37,300 nt of DNA from Bacillota bacterium (GCA_023459795.1 JAEWSP010000027.1:1-37300); one strand, 5' to 3'. Shown: positions 18,563 through 26,716, counted from the first letter of the stretch. Program-made: numbers and translations. The notes: generated by a model from the letters alone, not told the origin.

Positions 18563-18590
18563 TTGCTTTTCCTTCTTTCGGGACTAGAAT
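18563..18590 (+). promoter_or_regulatory. Putative promoter upstream of the fluoride riboswitch
   Basis: TTGCTT (18563-18568) and TAGAAT (18585-18590) are separated by 16 bases. Predicted transcription would start within a few bases of the riboswitch's first stem at 18601. Confidence 0.5.
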
Positions 18591-18600
18591 ACTAATTACT

Positions 18601-18662
18601 GGGAATGATGTTCTCCCAAGCCGCAAGGCTGAACCGCTTAACCATAGCTGATGACATCTATT
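18601..18662 (+). ncRNA. Fluoride riboswitch (crcB motif)
   Basis: The core matches what I know of the crcB-motif aptamer. The first stem-loop is GGGAATGATGTTCTCCC. Further on come AACCGCT...AGC and then TGATGACATCTAT. GATGTT in the first loop can pair with GACATC at the end, as the aptamer's pseudoknotted fold requires. A small extra hairpin (AGCCGCAAGGCT) sits between the first stem and AACCGC, where spacing is variable in the family. Downstream hairpins (TCCTC/GAGGA and ATCTAT/ATAGAT, up to 18705) could be the expression platform. It would switch on the antiporter gene at 18751 when fluoride is present. A covariance-model search would settle it. Confidence 0.82.
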
Positions 18663-18750
18663 TCTGTATAGAGACTATCCTCTTTTTGAGGACATCTATC
18701 CATTAATAGATATCGCAAAGTCAGATGGTTTCGGAAACGGGGGAGACAAG

Positions 18751-19971
18751 ATGTTCTTTCTGACACTGGGAATCATGCTTTTAGGCGGCGGTCTTTTAGG
18801 TTTCCTTTTTACGAAGATTAGGCTTCCGGCATTGCTCGGCTATCTGCTTCTGGGAATCCTTATGGGGTATTTCGGATTGATCGATGCCGGGATTCTGAAG
18901 TATTCCGCCGAAATCCGGAAGATTGCCCTGATTATCATTCTCCTGAAAGCAGGGCTTAGCCTCAATCTTAAGGATCTGAAGAAAGTCGGAAGGCCGGCGA
19001 TCCTTATGTCTTTCGTACCGGCAGTTACGGAGATGACGGCAGTCGGGATCATTGCCCACTATCTTTTTGGAATTTCTTTTGTGGAGTCCTTCCTCCTCGG
19101 CTCTGTTCTGGGTGCTGTCTCCCCTGCCGTCGTCGTCCCTAGGATGACGAAGATGATGAAGGAAGGATACGGAACGGATCAGGGAATTCCGGAGCTGATT
19201 ACGGCCGGAAGCAGCATGGACGACATTGTCATGATCGTCTTCTTCAACTCGTTCCTGACGGTGGAACAGGGCGGAAGCCTCTCTGCCATGACCTTCCTCA
19301 ACATTCCGATTTCGATTGTTTCCGGAATTGCTGCCGGAATCGGGCTCGGATTCCTTCTTGCCCTCCTCTTCCATAACGTCCATATGCGGGACAGCCTGAA
19401 GCTGATCCTGATCCTCGGCGTGGTCTTCCTCCTTGTCTACCTCGAATCCTTCCTTGCGAAGTGGTTCTCCTTCTCCTCCCTTCTTTCTGCTATCACGATG
19501 GGAATCGTCCTCCTGTTCAAAGCCCCGGTTTCAAGCTCCAGGATTGCCAACAAGTGCGACCGTCTCTGGACGGTCAGCGAGATCTTCCTCTTCGTCCTCG
19601 TCGGAGCCAGCCTAAAGGTTGCCTACTTCGGCACTTATTTCCTTCCGGCCCTGCTTCTGATCGTTTGCTCCCTCCTGATCCGTTCTATTGCGGTCCAGGC
19701 CTGCCTGATCAAGACTCCGTTCAACAAGGAGGAGAAAGCCTTTGTCTGTATCTCCTATCTTCCTAAGGCGACCGTCCAGGCCGCGCTTGGGGGAACGCTT
19801 CTCGATTTGGCAACGGCTCTAGGAAACGAATCCATGCAGAAAGCAGGAATCATCGTCCTTTCCGTCTCTGTTGTCTACATCCTGGTAACGGCCCCTGTCT
19901 CCGCTTTCGTGATGGATCTTACGTATAAGAAACTGACCAGGAAGTCCTTTCTCTCCCCCGTTCAGGAATAA
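18751..19971 (+). CDS. CPA2-type cation:proton antiporter, probably fluoride-regulated
   Basis: The product is 406 residues with about twelve predicted helices. It matches the monovalent cation:proton antiporter-2 family (KefB/NapA/GerN-like) in KIRLPALLGYLLLGILMG, LKAGLSLNLKDLKKVG, SFLLGSVLGAVSPAVVVPRM and ITAGSSMDDI, where the paired Asp residues lie in the ion-binding helix. There is no C-terminal TrkA-N domain. A GGGGGAG ribosome binding site lies six bases before the ATG. The leader carries a crcB-motif riboswitch. Sodium/proton antiporters are known members of fluoride-riboswitch regulons, which points to a role in coping with fluoride-linked acid or ion stress, though the transported ion is not provable here. 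Confidence 0.88.
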   Translation: MFFLTLGIMLLGGGLLGFLFTKIRLPALLGYLLLGILMGYFGLIDAGILKYSAEIRKIALIIILLKAGLSLNLKDLKKVGRPAILMSFVPAVTEMTAVGIIAHYLFGISFVESFLLGSVLGAVSPAVVVPRMTKMMKEGYGTDQGIPELITAGSSMDDIVMIVFFNSFLTVEQGGSLSAMTFLNIPISIVSGIAAGIGLGFLLALLFHNVHMRDSLKLILILGVVFLLVYLESFLAKWFSFSSLLSAITMGIVLLFKAPVSSSRIANKCDRLWTVSEIFLFVLVGASLKVAYFGTYFLPALLLIVCSLLIRSIAVQACLIKTPFNKEEKAFVCISYLPKATVQAALGGTLLDLATALGNESMQKAGIIVLSVSVVYILVTAPVSAFVMDLTYKKLTRKSFLSPVQE

Positions 19972-19977
19972 GAAACA

Positions 19978-20016
19978 AAGCGGACTAGGAACAGCATTCC
20001 TTGCCCGCTATTTTTC
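19978..20016 (+). terminator. Terminator after the antiporter gene
   Basis: Outer arms AGCGG/CCGCT and inner arms AGGAA/TTCCT form an interrupted hairpin, followed by ATTTTTC. It lies directly after the antiporter stop codon. Confidence 0.65.
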
Positions 20017-20069
20017 GGCAAAGCCATACGGTTCCTTCCAAAACGGATGGAAGTCCGGATTTTCTTATG

Positions 20070-20103
20070 GTATGAATTGTATGAAAAGTCATACTTGTAT
20101 GAC
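20070..20103 (+). promoter_or_regulatory. Operator-like cluster of GTATGA half-sites before the AbrB-type gene
   Basis: GTATGA occurs at 20070, 20079 and 20097, and its complement TCATAC at 20089. The two middle sites form a perfect palindrome, GTATGAAAAGTCATAC. Half-sites recur at about 9-bp steps. The cluster ends a few bases before the ribosome binding site (GGAGG at 20106), so a bound protein would block initiation. Autoregulation by the adjacent AbrB-type protein is the simplest reading. Confidence 0.5.
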
Positions 20104-20116
20104 TTGGAGGCTTGAA

Positions 20117-20338
20117 ATGGGAAAAGAGAAAGAAGAGAATCCGGAAGAAAAAACGAAGGCTATTGGTTCTTCCCTGGTCGGGGAGAAAGGGCAGATCGTG
20201 ATTCCGAAGTCTATCCGGGAGATGTTCGATATCCATCCCGGGGGTAGAATCATACTGCTTGCCGACAAGAGCAGAGGAATTGCTCTTGTAAAAGAAGACG
20301 CCATGATTGATCTGGCAACGGGAGGAAAAGAAAAATGA
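20117..20338 (+). CDS. AbrB/SpoVT-family transcriptional regulator
   Basis: The product is 73 residues. The swapped-hairpin AbrB DNA-binding domain covers residues 20-60, with GEKGQIVIPKSIREMFDIHPGGRIILLAD. The frame opens upstream at 20072, but I place the start at ATG 20117 because GGAGG is six bases before it and the upstream codons overlap the operator-like repeats. The TGA stop overlaps the ATG of the ABC ATPase gene, so the three genes 20117-21880 form one operon. The regulator most likely controls the transporter and itself. Comparable Ytr-like ABC operons usually carry a GntR regulator, so AbrB here is a variation. Confidence 0.85.
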   Translation: MGKEKEENPEEKTKAIGSSLVGEKGQIVIPKSIREMFDIHPGGRIILLADKSRGIALVKEDAMIDLATGGKEK

Positions 20339-21204
20339 ACGAAGTCCTCGAAGTAAAGAATCTTTGCAAGAAGTATCCTACCTTCTCTCTTTCGGATGTC
20401 TCCTTCTCTATGAAGGTAGGAGAGATTATGGGCTTTGTCGGCAGGAACGGAGCCGGCAAGACGACGACGATTAAATCCCTTTTCAATCTCGTCCATCCGG
20501 ATTCCGGGACGATCCTCTTCAAGGGGAAGCCGTTCCTTGCTGACGAACTAAAGAACAAGCAGGATGTCTCCGTCCTTCTAGGAGGAGTCGACTACTACAA
20601 GAGAACCAAGATCGGAACCCTCACTTCCGTTACCAAGAGGTTCTATTCCCGTTGGGATGAAGAAAAGTACAAAGACCTTCTCTCCCGCTTCCAGCTGGAC
20701 GAGAACAAGAGAGTCGGAGAGCTCTCTGCCGGTATGAAGGTGAAATACGGCCTTGCCGTAAGCCTCTCCCATCATGCCTCCTTGTTAGTCCTGGACGAAC
20801 CCACTTCCGGACTTGACCCTGTCTCCAGGGATGAAGTTCTGAACCTGTTTGAAGATCTGGTCGACAGAGAAAAGGTTTCTATCCTCTTCTCTACGCATAT
20901 CATGTCGGATCTCGACAAATGCGCGGATTCCGTCACCTACATCCAGAAAGGCAAGATCCTTGCTTCCAAGCCTTTGGATGCCTTCGAGAAGGATTATCTC
21001 CTCCTGAAGGGAGACAAGACGGACATCTTCGACAAGGTGAAAGGGAAAGCAATCAGCTTCCACGAAAGACGGAACCAGGTCGAAGCCCTCTACCGGAAAG
21101 AAGATTTCCCGAAAGATTCCGGCTACGAGGCGAAGATTCCGGATCTCGATACGATTATGGTCTACCTGGAAAAGGAGTACGAACATGAAGAACCTCTGGA
21201 ATAA
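20335..21204 (+). CDS. ABC transporter ATP-binding protein
   Basis: The product is 289 residues. Motifs are Walker A VGRNGAGKTTT, signature ELSAGMKVKYGLA (the LSxGM variant of YtrB/EcsA-like exporters), Walker B LLVLDEPTSGLDP and switch FSTHIMSD. The C-terminal extension of about 75 residues is typical of ABC-2 type exporters. It overlaps the AbrB-type gene by four bases and the permease gene by 20 bases, and should energise that permease. The substrate is unknown; drugs, bacteriocins or envelope components are usual for this class. Confidence 0.92.
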   Translation: MNEVLEVKNLCKKYPTFSLSDVSFSMKVGEIMGFVGRNGAGKTTTIKSLFNLVHPDSGTILFKGKPFLADELKNKQDVSVLLGGVDYYKRTKIGTLTSVTKRFYSRWDEEKYKDLLSRFQLDENKRVGELSAGMKVKYGLAVSLSHHASLLVLDEPTSGLDPVSRDEVLNLFEDLVDREKVSILFSTHIMSDLDKCADSVTYIQKGKILASKPLDAFEKDYLLLKGDKTDIFDKVKGKAISFHERRNQVEALYRKEDFPKDSGYEAKIPDLDTIMVYLEKEYEHEEPLE

Positions 21205-21880
21205 GGAACTGAAGCTTGCCGTTCCGCCGATGGTCTGGGTCTTCTCCCTCTTCGGACTGATGATCTTCATCCCCGGATATCCGAATTTCATCTTCCTCAT
21301 CTACGTGTTTGTTTCCTTCATCTATCTCTTCCAGGGCGGAAAAGAGAACAACGACCTCTACTATTCCATCTTCCAGCCTATCCGGAAAAGAGACATCATC
21401 AAGGCCAGGTTCTTAAGCGTCCTTGCCTTCGAAATGCTTTCCATCGTTGTCTCGGCAGTGGTCGGAATCATCACCTATCAGATGGGATACGGGCCTATCG
21501 GAAAACAGATCTCCAACAACGGTCAGATCGGTGTCGGTATTCCTCCCTGCCCCTTCTTCTTCGGCAGTGTCTTCCTCTCCTTCGCAGTCTTCAACTCCCT
21601 CTTCTTCTCCCTCCATTACCGGAAGAACTTCCCGATGATAGTCCCTATGCTTACCGGATCTCTTGTTGGAATCCTTCCCTCTGTTGCAGCCGAAATTCTG
21701 GCTTCTTTATTTGCTACCCCGCTAGAAAGCATCTCTCACCAGATTGCTGTAATTGCACCCGATACCATGCTGACCCAGCTCTTGATGCTGTTCCTCTCTA
21801 TGGGAGTCTATGCCGGCAGTTTCGTCCTCTCCTTCAAAGGGGCGGCGAAACGGTTCGAGGCAATGGATCTTTTGAACTGA
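21185..21880 (+). CDS. ABC-2 type permease
   Basis: The product is 231 residues with six predicted hydrophobic helices and the Firmicutes ABC-2 pattern: NKELKLAVPPMVWVFSLFGL at the start, then ENNDLYYSIFQPIRKRDIIKAR, in which the first loop contacts the ATPase. AAAGGAG precedes the ATG, which lies inside the end of the ATPase gene. The operon ends at the shared hairpin at 21881. Confidence 0.88.
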   Translation: MKNLWNKELKLAVPPMVWVFSLFGLMIFIPGYPNFIFLIYVFVSFIYLFQGGKENNDLYYSIFQPIRKRDIIKARFLSVLAFEMLSIVVSAVVGIITYQMGYGPIGKQISNNGQIGVGIPPCPFFFGSVFLSFAVFNSLFFSLHYRKNFPMIVPMLTGSLVGILPSVAAEILASLFATPLESISHQIAVIAPDTMLTQLLMLFLSMGVYAGSFVLSFKGAAKRFEAMDLLN

Positions 21881-21912
21881 AAAGGAGGAAGGCGCCGCCT
21901 TCCTCCTTTTTC
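21881..21912. terminator. Bidirectional terminator between convergent operons
   Basis: AAAAGGAGGAAGGCG pairs almost perfectly with CGCCTTCCTCCTTTTT. It serves the ABC permease gene (plus strand) and the STAS-kinase gene (minus strand), whose stop codons lie on either side. Confidence 0.88.
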
Positions 21913-21918
21913 TGTGTT

Positions 21919-23103
21919 CTAGAAAGTAAGGGTATCGGTAGTATCCAGAAGAGAGATAAGTTCTTTCGTGAAGTAGTCGACCTGCTCCTTCATCTGGGGA
22001 TCTTCAAGGCCTTTTCTCCGGATGGTTCTCCGGATGATCCTGGTGTAGCCGAGGATTCTGGATTTGTCCACGACGTCTTTCACCTTCTGCTCGTCTTTTG
22101 TACCGAGGTACTTCTCCACGGAATCAAGGAAAAACTTTCCGCCGAGTTCGTACGGGATGCCGATGAAGTCGGAGACTAAGGCGTGGTCGACTTCACCGAA
22201 TCCGATATAAGCGTTGTACATGGAGGCGAACCCGAAGACCGGGTTTCCGGTGCAGAGGGTATCCATATCGATCAATAGCGCTTCTCCGTTCTGGAGCATG
22301 ACCTTCTTGATATGGTAGTCCCCGTGAAGCATATTATTGCTTTCCGGTACGGCTTCGATCAGGTTCTTCAGCTTTTCTCCTTCCTTTGGAGGGAGGTAGT
22401 CCTTTAGGAAGTCCGCCCAGTTAGAAGCCGTCTTCTTCATGGAGGGGAGGAATCCTTCCTCCACTTCCGTAGAATGGATCTTCTTCAGCAGTCCGACATA
22501 TTTGTCGACACATTCCTGTTCCTTATCCGGCTCTGCCTTCAGGGTCTTGCAGATGGACTTGGCTGCCAGAAGCTCGAAGACGGAACCGTAGGTATTTCCG
22601 ACCTTCACGACATCGAAAGGAATCGCTGTCGGAATGCCGAGGACGAAAGCTTTCCGGGCAAGCGCTGTTTCATGCTTGATATCCGGAAGGGAGTCGCTGT
22701 TCTTGTAGACCTTGATGATCGTATCCGGGGAAAGACGGTAGACGATACCGTTTGCTCCCTGGCCGATGACTTCGCATCCGTCTACCTACACGTTGCGGAA
22801 AGCTTTCGTTACGGGAAGCATCTCCGTGAATTCGGTCATCTCCAGGACTTCGTAGACTTCCGTGGAGACGTTGAAAAGAGAGAGGCCTTTATGGGCCTTA
22901 AGAAGACGCAGGATGACACGGAGACCGGCGTTGGAGATATACTCCAGCTTCTCGCAGTCCACAAACAGTTCCTTGTCCTTGACCTCTTCTGTTTCCAGGG
23001 TAGAGATTTTGCTGTCGACGTCTTTGGCGTTTCCGGAATCGACATGTCCGGAAAGGTGGATGACATAGTCTCCCTGCTTTGCTTCCCCTGTTACCATTTC
23101 CAT
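21919..23103 (-). CDS. STAS domain fused to APH-like kinase, interrupted by in-frame TAG
   Basis: Read through, this is 394 codons. Codons 1-100 are a STAS anti-sigma-antagonist domain (VIHLSGHVDSGNAKDVD, LFVDCEKLEYISNAGLRVIL). Codon 106 is TAG (22786-22788). The frame continues with VDGCEVIGQGANGIVYRL, the nucleotide loop of a TIGR02172/APH-like kinase, then IIKVYK, the catalytic HGDYHIKK and LIDMDTL. STAS-kinase fusions with this exact linker style occur in clostridia, as I recall. The kinase part has no ATG before its nucleotide loop; the first usable start (GTG 22608) would delete it. So kinase activity requires passing the TAG. At the usual phosphoacceptor position the STAS has Asn (ISNAG), unlike the first STAS protein of the operon (ISSSG). 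An AGGAAGAAA site precedes the ATG. Confidence 0.8.
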
Positions 23104-23121
23104 ATTGTTTGTTCTTTCTTC

Positions 23122-24948
23122 CTAGAAGGATTTCGTAAGGGTGATGACGTTGAACCTGTCTTCTTCCACAGCATACTCCATACGGTCGACGCTCTTCTTG
23201 ACGATCAGCAGCCCGAGACCGCCGGCTTCTCTTTCTTCTGCCTTCTTGGTAATATCCGGATCCGCCTTCTTCGTGACGTCGAAGAGGGAGCCGTCGAACT
23301 TCAGCTGCAGGATCAGGTTCTTGTCTTCCCTCCTTACGCTCAGTTCGAAGGTCTTTGCCTGAGAGTGGGTGACGGCATTGGAATATAGCTCGTCCAGGAC
23401 AATCTGCATCTTCATATTCAGAGAAGAAGGAACCTTCTCCTCTTCCAGTCTTTTCTCCATATACTCGGCGAACTGATCGAAGTTCTCTTTCGTTGCCGGG
23501 AGTAAGAGGCTAAGGACAGAAGCACCGTTATAGCGGAGTGCAAGGAGAGTGATGTCATCCGACTGCGGCTCGTTCTGGCGGAAGCCTGCCACGGAATCCA
23601 GGATGACCTGGATTGCTCCCATCGGGTCGGCTGTCTTTCCCTCGTCGAGCAGGTTCTTCAGCCTTTCTTCTCCGTACTGTTTCTTCTCTTCGTTCATGGC
23701 TTCCGTGACGCCGTCCGTATAGAGGAGGATCTTGTCTCCTTTATGGAGCGTTGTCTCGAAACCCTTGTACTTCGTAGTCTCCATGCCGGCGAGGATGAAT
23801 CCGGAGTTCTTCTTCAGGTACTGGAAACCATTCCCTTACGTTTCGATAAGCGGCGGGTTATGTCCGGCCGAGGCATAATCCAGTTTGCCGGTAGAGATTC
23901 CCAGGATTCCAAGCCAGACGGTTACAAACATCCCTTCCTTGTTTCCTTCCAGAAGCTCCTTGTTGGCTTTCGTAAGCGTATCGGCAGCGGAGAGTCCTTC
24001 CATGGCACCGTTCTTGATGACAGTCTTGGAGATGACCATGAAGAGGGCGGCCGGAACACCTTTTCCCGAGACGTCTCCGATCAGGAAGGCAAAATGATCC
24101 TTGTCTACGAAGAAGAAATCGTAGAAGTCTCCTCCTACTTCCTTGGCCGGAGTCATGGAAGCCGAAAGATCGAATTCCTTTCTTCCCGGGAAATTCGGGA
24201 AGATCGTCGGAAGCATATCTACCTGGATCTTCGTAGCTACCCCCAGTTCCGTAGAAATCTGCTTTTCGTGTTCTTCCGTCTTCCAGTATTGATGGACCAT
24301 ATGGAGAGAAAGGGACATCAAGGCAAAGCCGATGGAGTTGGAAAGGAGGAAGGGAAGAGCTATCTCCCCGATCAGTTGTCCGGAGGATTCGACTCCGTCC
24401 ATTCCCCACTTGTAGAAGAAGACGAAAAGAAGGTGGACGGATTCCAGGCAAAGCCCGACAAGAAGCGACCAAAGAGGCTTATGCTTGGCTTTCCGATAGA
24501 AACGGGAGAGGAAACCGGCAATGATGCCGATAGCAAGCGTCGAGATTGTACAGGGAATGGAAGTTCCGGCAGTCACATCCGGCAGTTCGATAAGGAGCCT
24601 GTATAAACCGGCGGAAAGACCGGAAATCAGTCCGGCCAGAGGCCCTCCCAGGCATCCGGCAAACATCGGTCCTACGTCCCGGACCGAGATGATGGCGCCG
24701 TTATCCATTGCCGACCCGGAAAGGGTCGCAAAGATTCCGAAGAATCCGCCTAGGATTCCAAGGACGACTGCCTTCCATTTCGGACTGTAGTCTCCCCTGA
24801 CTTTGGCAAGGTGCTTGGCACCCTCGAAGACGATAGCGATAAGGCAGATGACAGCGGTCGTTCCTATAAGGTCGGAAAAGATTTTGGCTGTCTTGTTCCA
24901 GACACCGGTAGCTAGGAAGACCGTTTCCAGTAGATTGCTGATTCCCAT
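23122..24948 (-). CDS. LytS-like membrane domain + SpoIIE/PP2C phosphatase + HATPase, interrupted by in-frame TAA
   Basis: Read through, this is 608 codons. Codons 1-210 are membrane helices with a 5TMR-LYT pattern (RDVGPMFAGCLGGPLAGLISG, AGLYRLL). Codons 235-470 are a SpoIIE/RsbU-type PP2C phosphatase: VGGDFYDF and GDVSGKG before the stop, YTDGVTEAMN and SDDITLLAL after it. Codon 371 is TAA (23836-23838). Codons 490-608 are an RsbW-type HATPase with the N-box LDELYSNAVTH and G-box GGLGLLIVKKSVD. The TAA splits the metal-binding residues of one catalytic domain, so neither half could be a phosphatase alone. The start ATG follows the first STAS gene by three bases and has a GGAG site. The module should dephosphorylate and rephosphorylate the STAS partners. 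Confidence 0.82.
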
Positions 24949-24951
24949 AGG

Positions 24952-25251
24952 CTACTCCAATTCCAGGAAGGAATCGAATCCGGTCATAGCAAAGACGTTC
25001 TTGACGTCTTCGTTAGGCTTCTGGATAACGACCTTTCCTTTTCCCATCACCTTCTTCGTCAGATTCAGAAGTATCCTAAGTCCGGAACTGGAGATATAGT
25101 CCAGTTCGGAGAAATCAAAAACGTAATCGGTAATAGAGTCCTTGTCGTAGCGGGAAAGACTGTTTTCCAATTCGGGAGCGGTCTACGTATTCAGACTACC
25201 GGAAATATGAATAAGAAGCTTGGATCCGTCTTTCGTAATCTTTGTTTCCAT
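24952..25251 (-). CDS. STAS-domain anti-anti-sigma-like protein with in-frame TAG
   Basis: This is 99 codons from ATG 25251 (AGGAAAG upstream). The sequence METKITKDGSKLLIHISGSL is the standard first strand-turn of a STAS protein. Codon 23 is TAG (25183-25185), falling in the conserved NT-x-TAPELE segment. After it the domain is complete: LENSLSRYDKDS, YVFDFSELDYISSSGLRILL and KKVMGKGKVVI. The phosphoacceptor region ISSSG is intact. If the TAG ends translation, no STAS is made, since the next ATG (25170) would lose the first strand. The next gene begins three bases after the true stop, so the operon is translationally coupled. Confidence 0.8.
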
Positions 25252-25309
25252 GTTTCGCTTTCCTTTCCTTTATTTTAATCGAAACAGAACTTGAGGAAAA
25301 CAGTTTCTC

Positions 25310-25933
25310 TTAATCCTGTCCTTTGCTTTCGGCTTTTATCAGGCTTGGAAGAAAAGCAACCTTTCCTCTCCGGACAAGGAATAATCCTAGGAGATAGAAG
25401 ACGAGAGTTGCAGCAGCAGCGATCAGGACGAAGTAGTTGATCTCGTCAGCAAACCGTAATCCGATCACAAGGCCATCGAAGAGGATCAAAGAAAGGAAAG
25501 GCAGCAGACTGAAATCCAGCACTCCCCCGTCCTGGAAGAAAAGATAGGTCAGCAGGGAGAAGAAGAATACGAGAACGAGCATGGCCGGGAACTGGATCAT
25601 CGTATAGGCTATCCCTAAAGGCGTATTTAGGTTCCAGTAGTAGCAGACAGGAACCGCCATGGCATAGCTCACGAGGTAGAGAAGGGAAAGGATATGTTCC
25701 TTCTTCCCTCCCTTTGCTTTTTCGATGGTTCTGGCAATCATCGAAAGGATCAGGAAACCGTATGCCGTGAACTGCAGGTAGCTTAAGGTCAGTCCGGTAT
25801 GGATCATCCCGCCGACCAGGATCACCCCGGTTGCAAGAGCGAATCTTTGGTAGTTGAAGACCGGCTTCTTTTTCTGGAAGAAAGCTTTCAGGAAAGGGAA
25901 GATCGCATATGCGGAAAGAATAATCCCGGCCAA
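25310..25933 (-). CDS. Polytopic membrane protein of unknown function (start uncertain)
   Basis: About 207 residues with six hydrophobic helices; no family recognised. There is no ATG, and no good ribosome binding site, near the first helix (AGIILSAYAIFPFLKAFF); TTG 25931-25933 is the only near start. Upstream it is in the same frame as the acetyltransferase gene, separated only by TAA at 25961 and ten codons (GHSAFQSKLL). Either it starts at TTG by coupling, or it is the C-terminal part of a readthrough fusion of 429 codons. It lies upstream of the partner-switching operon on the same strand. Confidence 0.6.
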   Translation of the reverse strand: MAGIILSAYAIFPFLKAFFQKKKPVFNYQRFALATGVILVGGMIHTGLTLSYLQFTAYGFLILSMIARTIEKAKGGKKEHILSLLYLVSYAMAVPVCYYWNLNTPLGIAYTMIQFPAMLVLVFFFSLLTYLFFQDGGVLDFSLLPFLSLILFDGLVIGLRFADEINYFVLIAAAATLVFYLLGLFLVRRGKVAFLPSLIKAESKGQD

Positions 25934-25960
25934 AAGTTTGCTTTGGAAAGCGGAATGCCC

Positions 25961-26599
25961 TTAGAAAACCCGGATGAGGTCTTCCAGGATCAGGAAGAAC
26001 TTGGAGAGGAGGTAGCCGTCACCGATAGCATGGTTCATGCGGAAAGTAATCGGAAGAAGAACTTTTCCGTCCTGCTGGTAGAACTTGCCCCAGTTGACCA
26101 GCGGGGTCAGATAGAGGTAGCCGTCGGGGAGTTCCAGCGAGAAGGAGTCGTAGCTGACCCAGGGCATAGCCGAAGCATTGAAGAAATCCGGATGCTCGAC
26201 AGGATCCGGAACAAAATCCGGAAGCTTTGCTTTCCGGATATCCTCTTCGACTTCCTTATAGAAAGAGGGATAGTCAGGAAGATAGAAGGAGTTCACGGTA
26301 TGGCATGTTTCCGTTTCCTTGGAGAAAATATAATGCGTGATGTTGAAGACGTCATAGCAGCGTATTTCATCCTTTTGGAAGTCGTAGAACATCTTAAAGT
26401 CGTCCCTGGAATTGATGGCCGTTGCAATCAGGTAAAGCAAGGCAATATGGATTTTCTCTCCTTTTTCCCTGCATCTGCTGACAACCTTTGTAATATCCAA
26501 TTTGTAAGTCATCGAAATAGAGCATTTCGGGCCTTTGGCAAACCGGAGATAGGCATCTTTGCGGTAGTACTTGTTCAAATCAACGATATGGTAGCTCAT
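25961..26599 (-). CDS. CatA-like chloramphenicol O-acetyltransferase family protein
   Basis: The product is 212 residues, the usual length for type A CAT. It contains the CAT-like segments MPWVSYDSFSL and TPLVNWGKFY, and a catalytic His motif in NHAIGDGYLLSKFF (HxxxDG; the usual HH pair is NH here). The natural substrate of such chromosomal CAT-like enzymes is often unknown, and resistance should not be assumed. The gene ends in TAA (25961) and the frame continues into the downstream membrane protein. It is divergent from cysK. Confidence 0.8.
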   Translation of the reverse strand: MSYHIVDLNKYYRKDAYLRFAKGPKCSISMTYKLDITKVVSRCREKGEKIHIALLYLIATAINSRDDFKMFYDFQKDEIRCYDVFNITHYIFSKETETCHTVNSFYLPDYPSFYKEVEEDIRKAKLPDFVPDPVEHPDFFNASAMPWVSYDSFSLELPDGYLYLTPLVNWGKFYQQDGKVLLPITFRMNHAIGDGYLLSKFFLILEDLIRVF

Positions 26600-26687
26600 G
26601 TTCTTTATTCCTCAGATAACAGCAGATTCATTCTATCATTCCTTGCCTCTTTGCATGCCTTCTTTCCTCTTCTTCTTCGCATCTTTC

Positions 26688-26716
26688 TTGTCACTTCTGG
26701 AATATGTTTGTATAAT
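26688..26716 (+). promoter_or_regulatory. Sigma-A-type promoter of cysK-cysE
   Basis: TTGTCA (26688-26693) and TATAAT (26711-26716) are separated by exactly 17 bases. The ribosome binding site AGGAGG at 26727 precedes ATG 26741. No CymR-type or T-box element was seen in the short leader. Confidence 0.8.

Noticed and set aside
18590..18750. c-di-AMP (ydaO) riboswitch for the antiporter leader
   Set aside because: CGCTTAA and GGGGGA invite this, but the order and the CCGACAGCTAAC-type core are missing; the crcB motif fits the whole core.
24949..24954. TAG between the first STAS gene and the phosphatase as a fusion point
   Set aside because: GGAG within the end of the STAS gene is correctly spaced for the phosphatase ATG; this is ordinary translational coupling.
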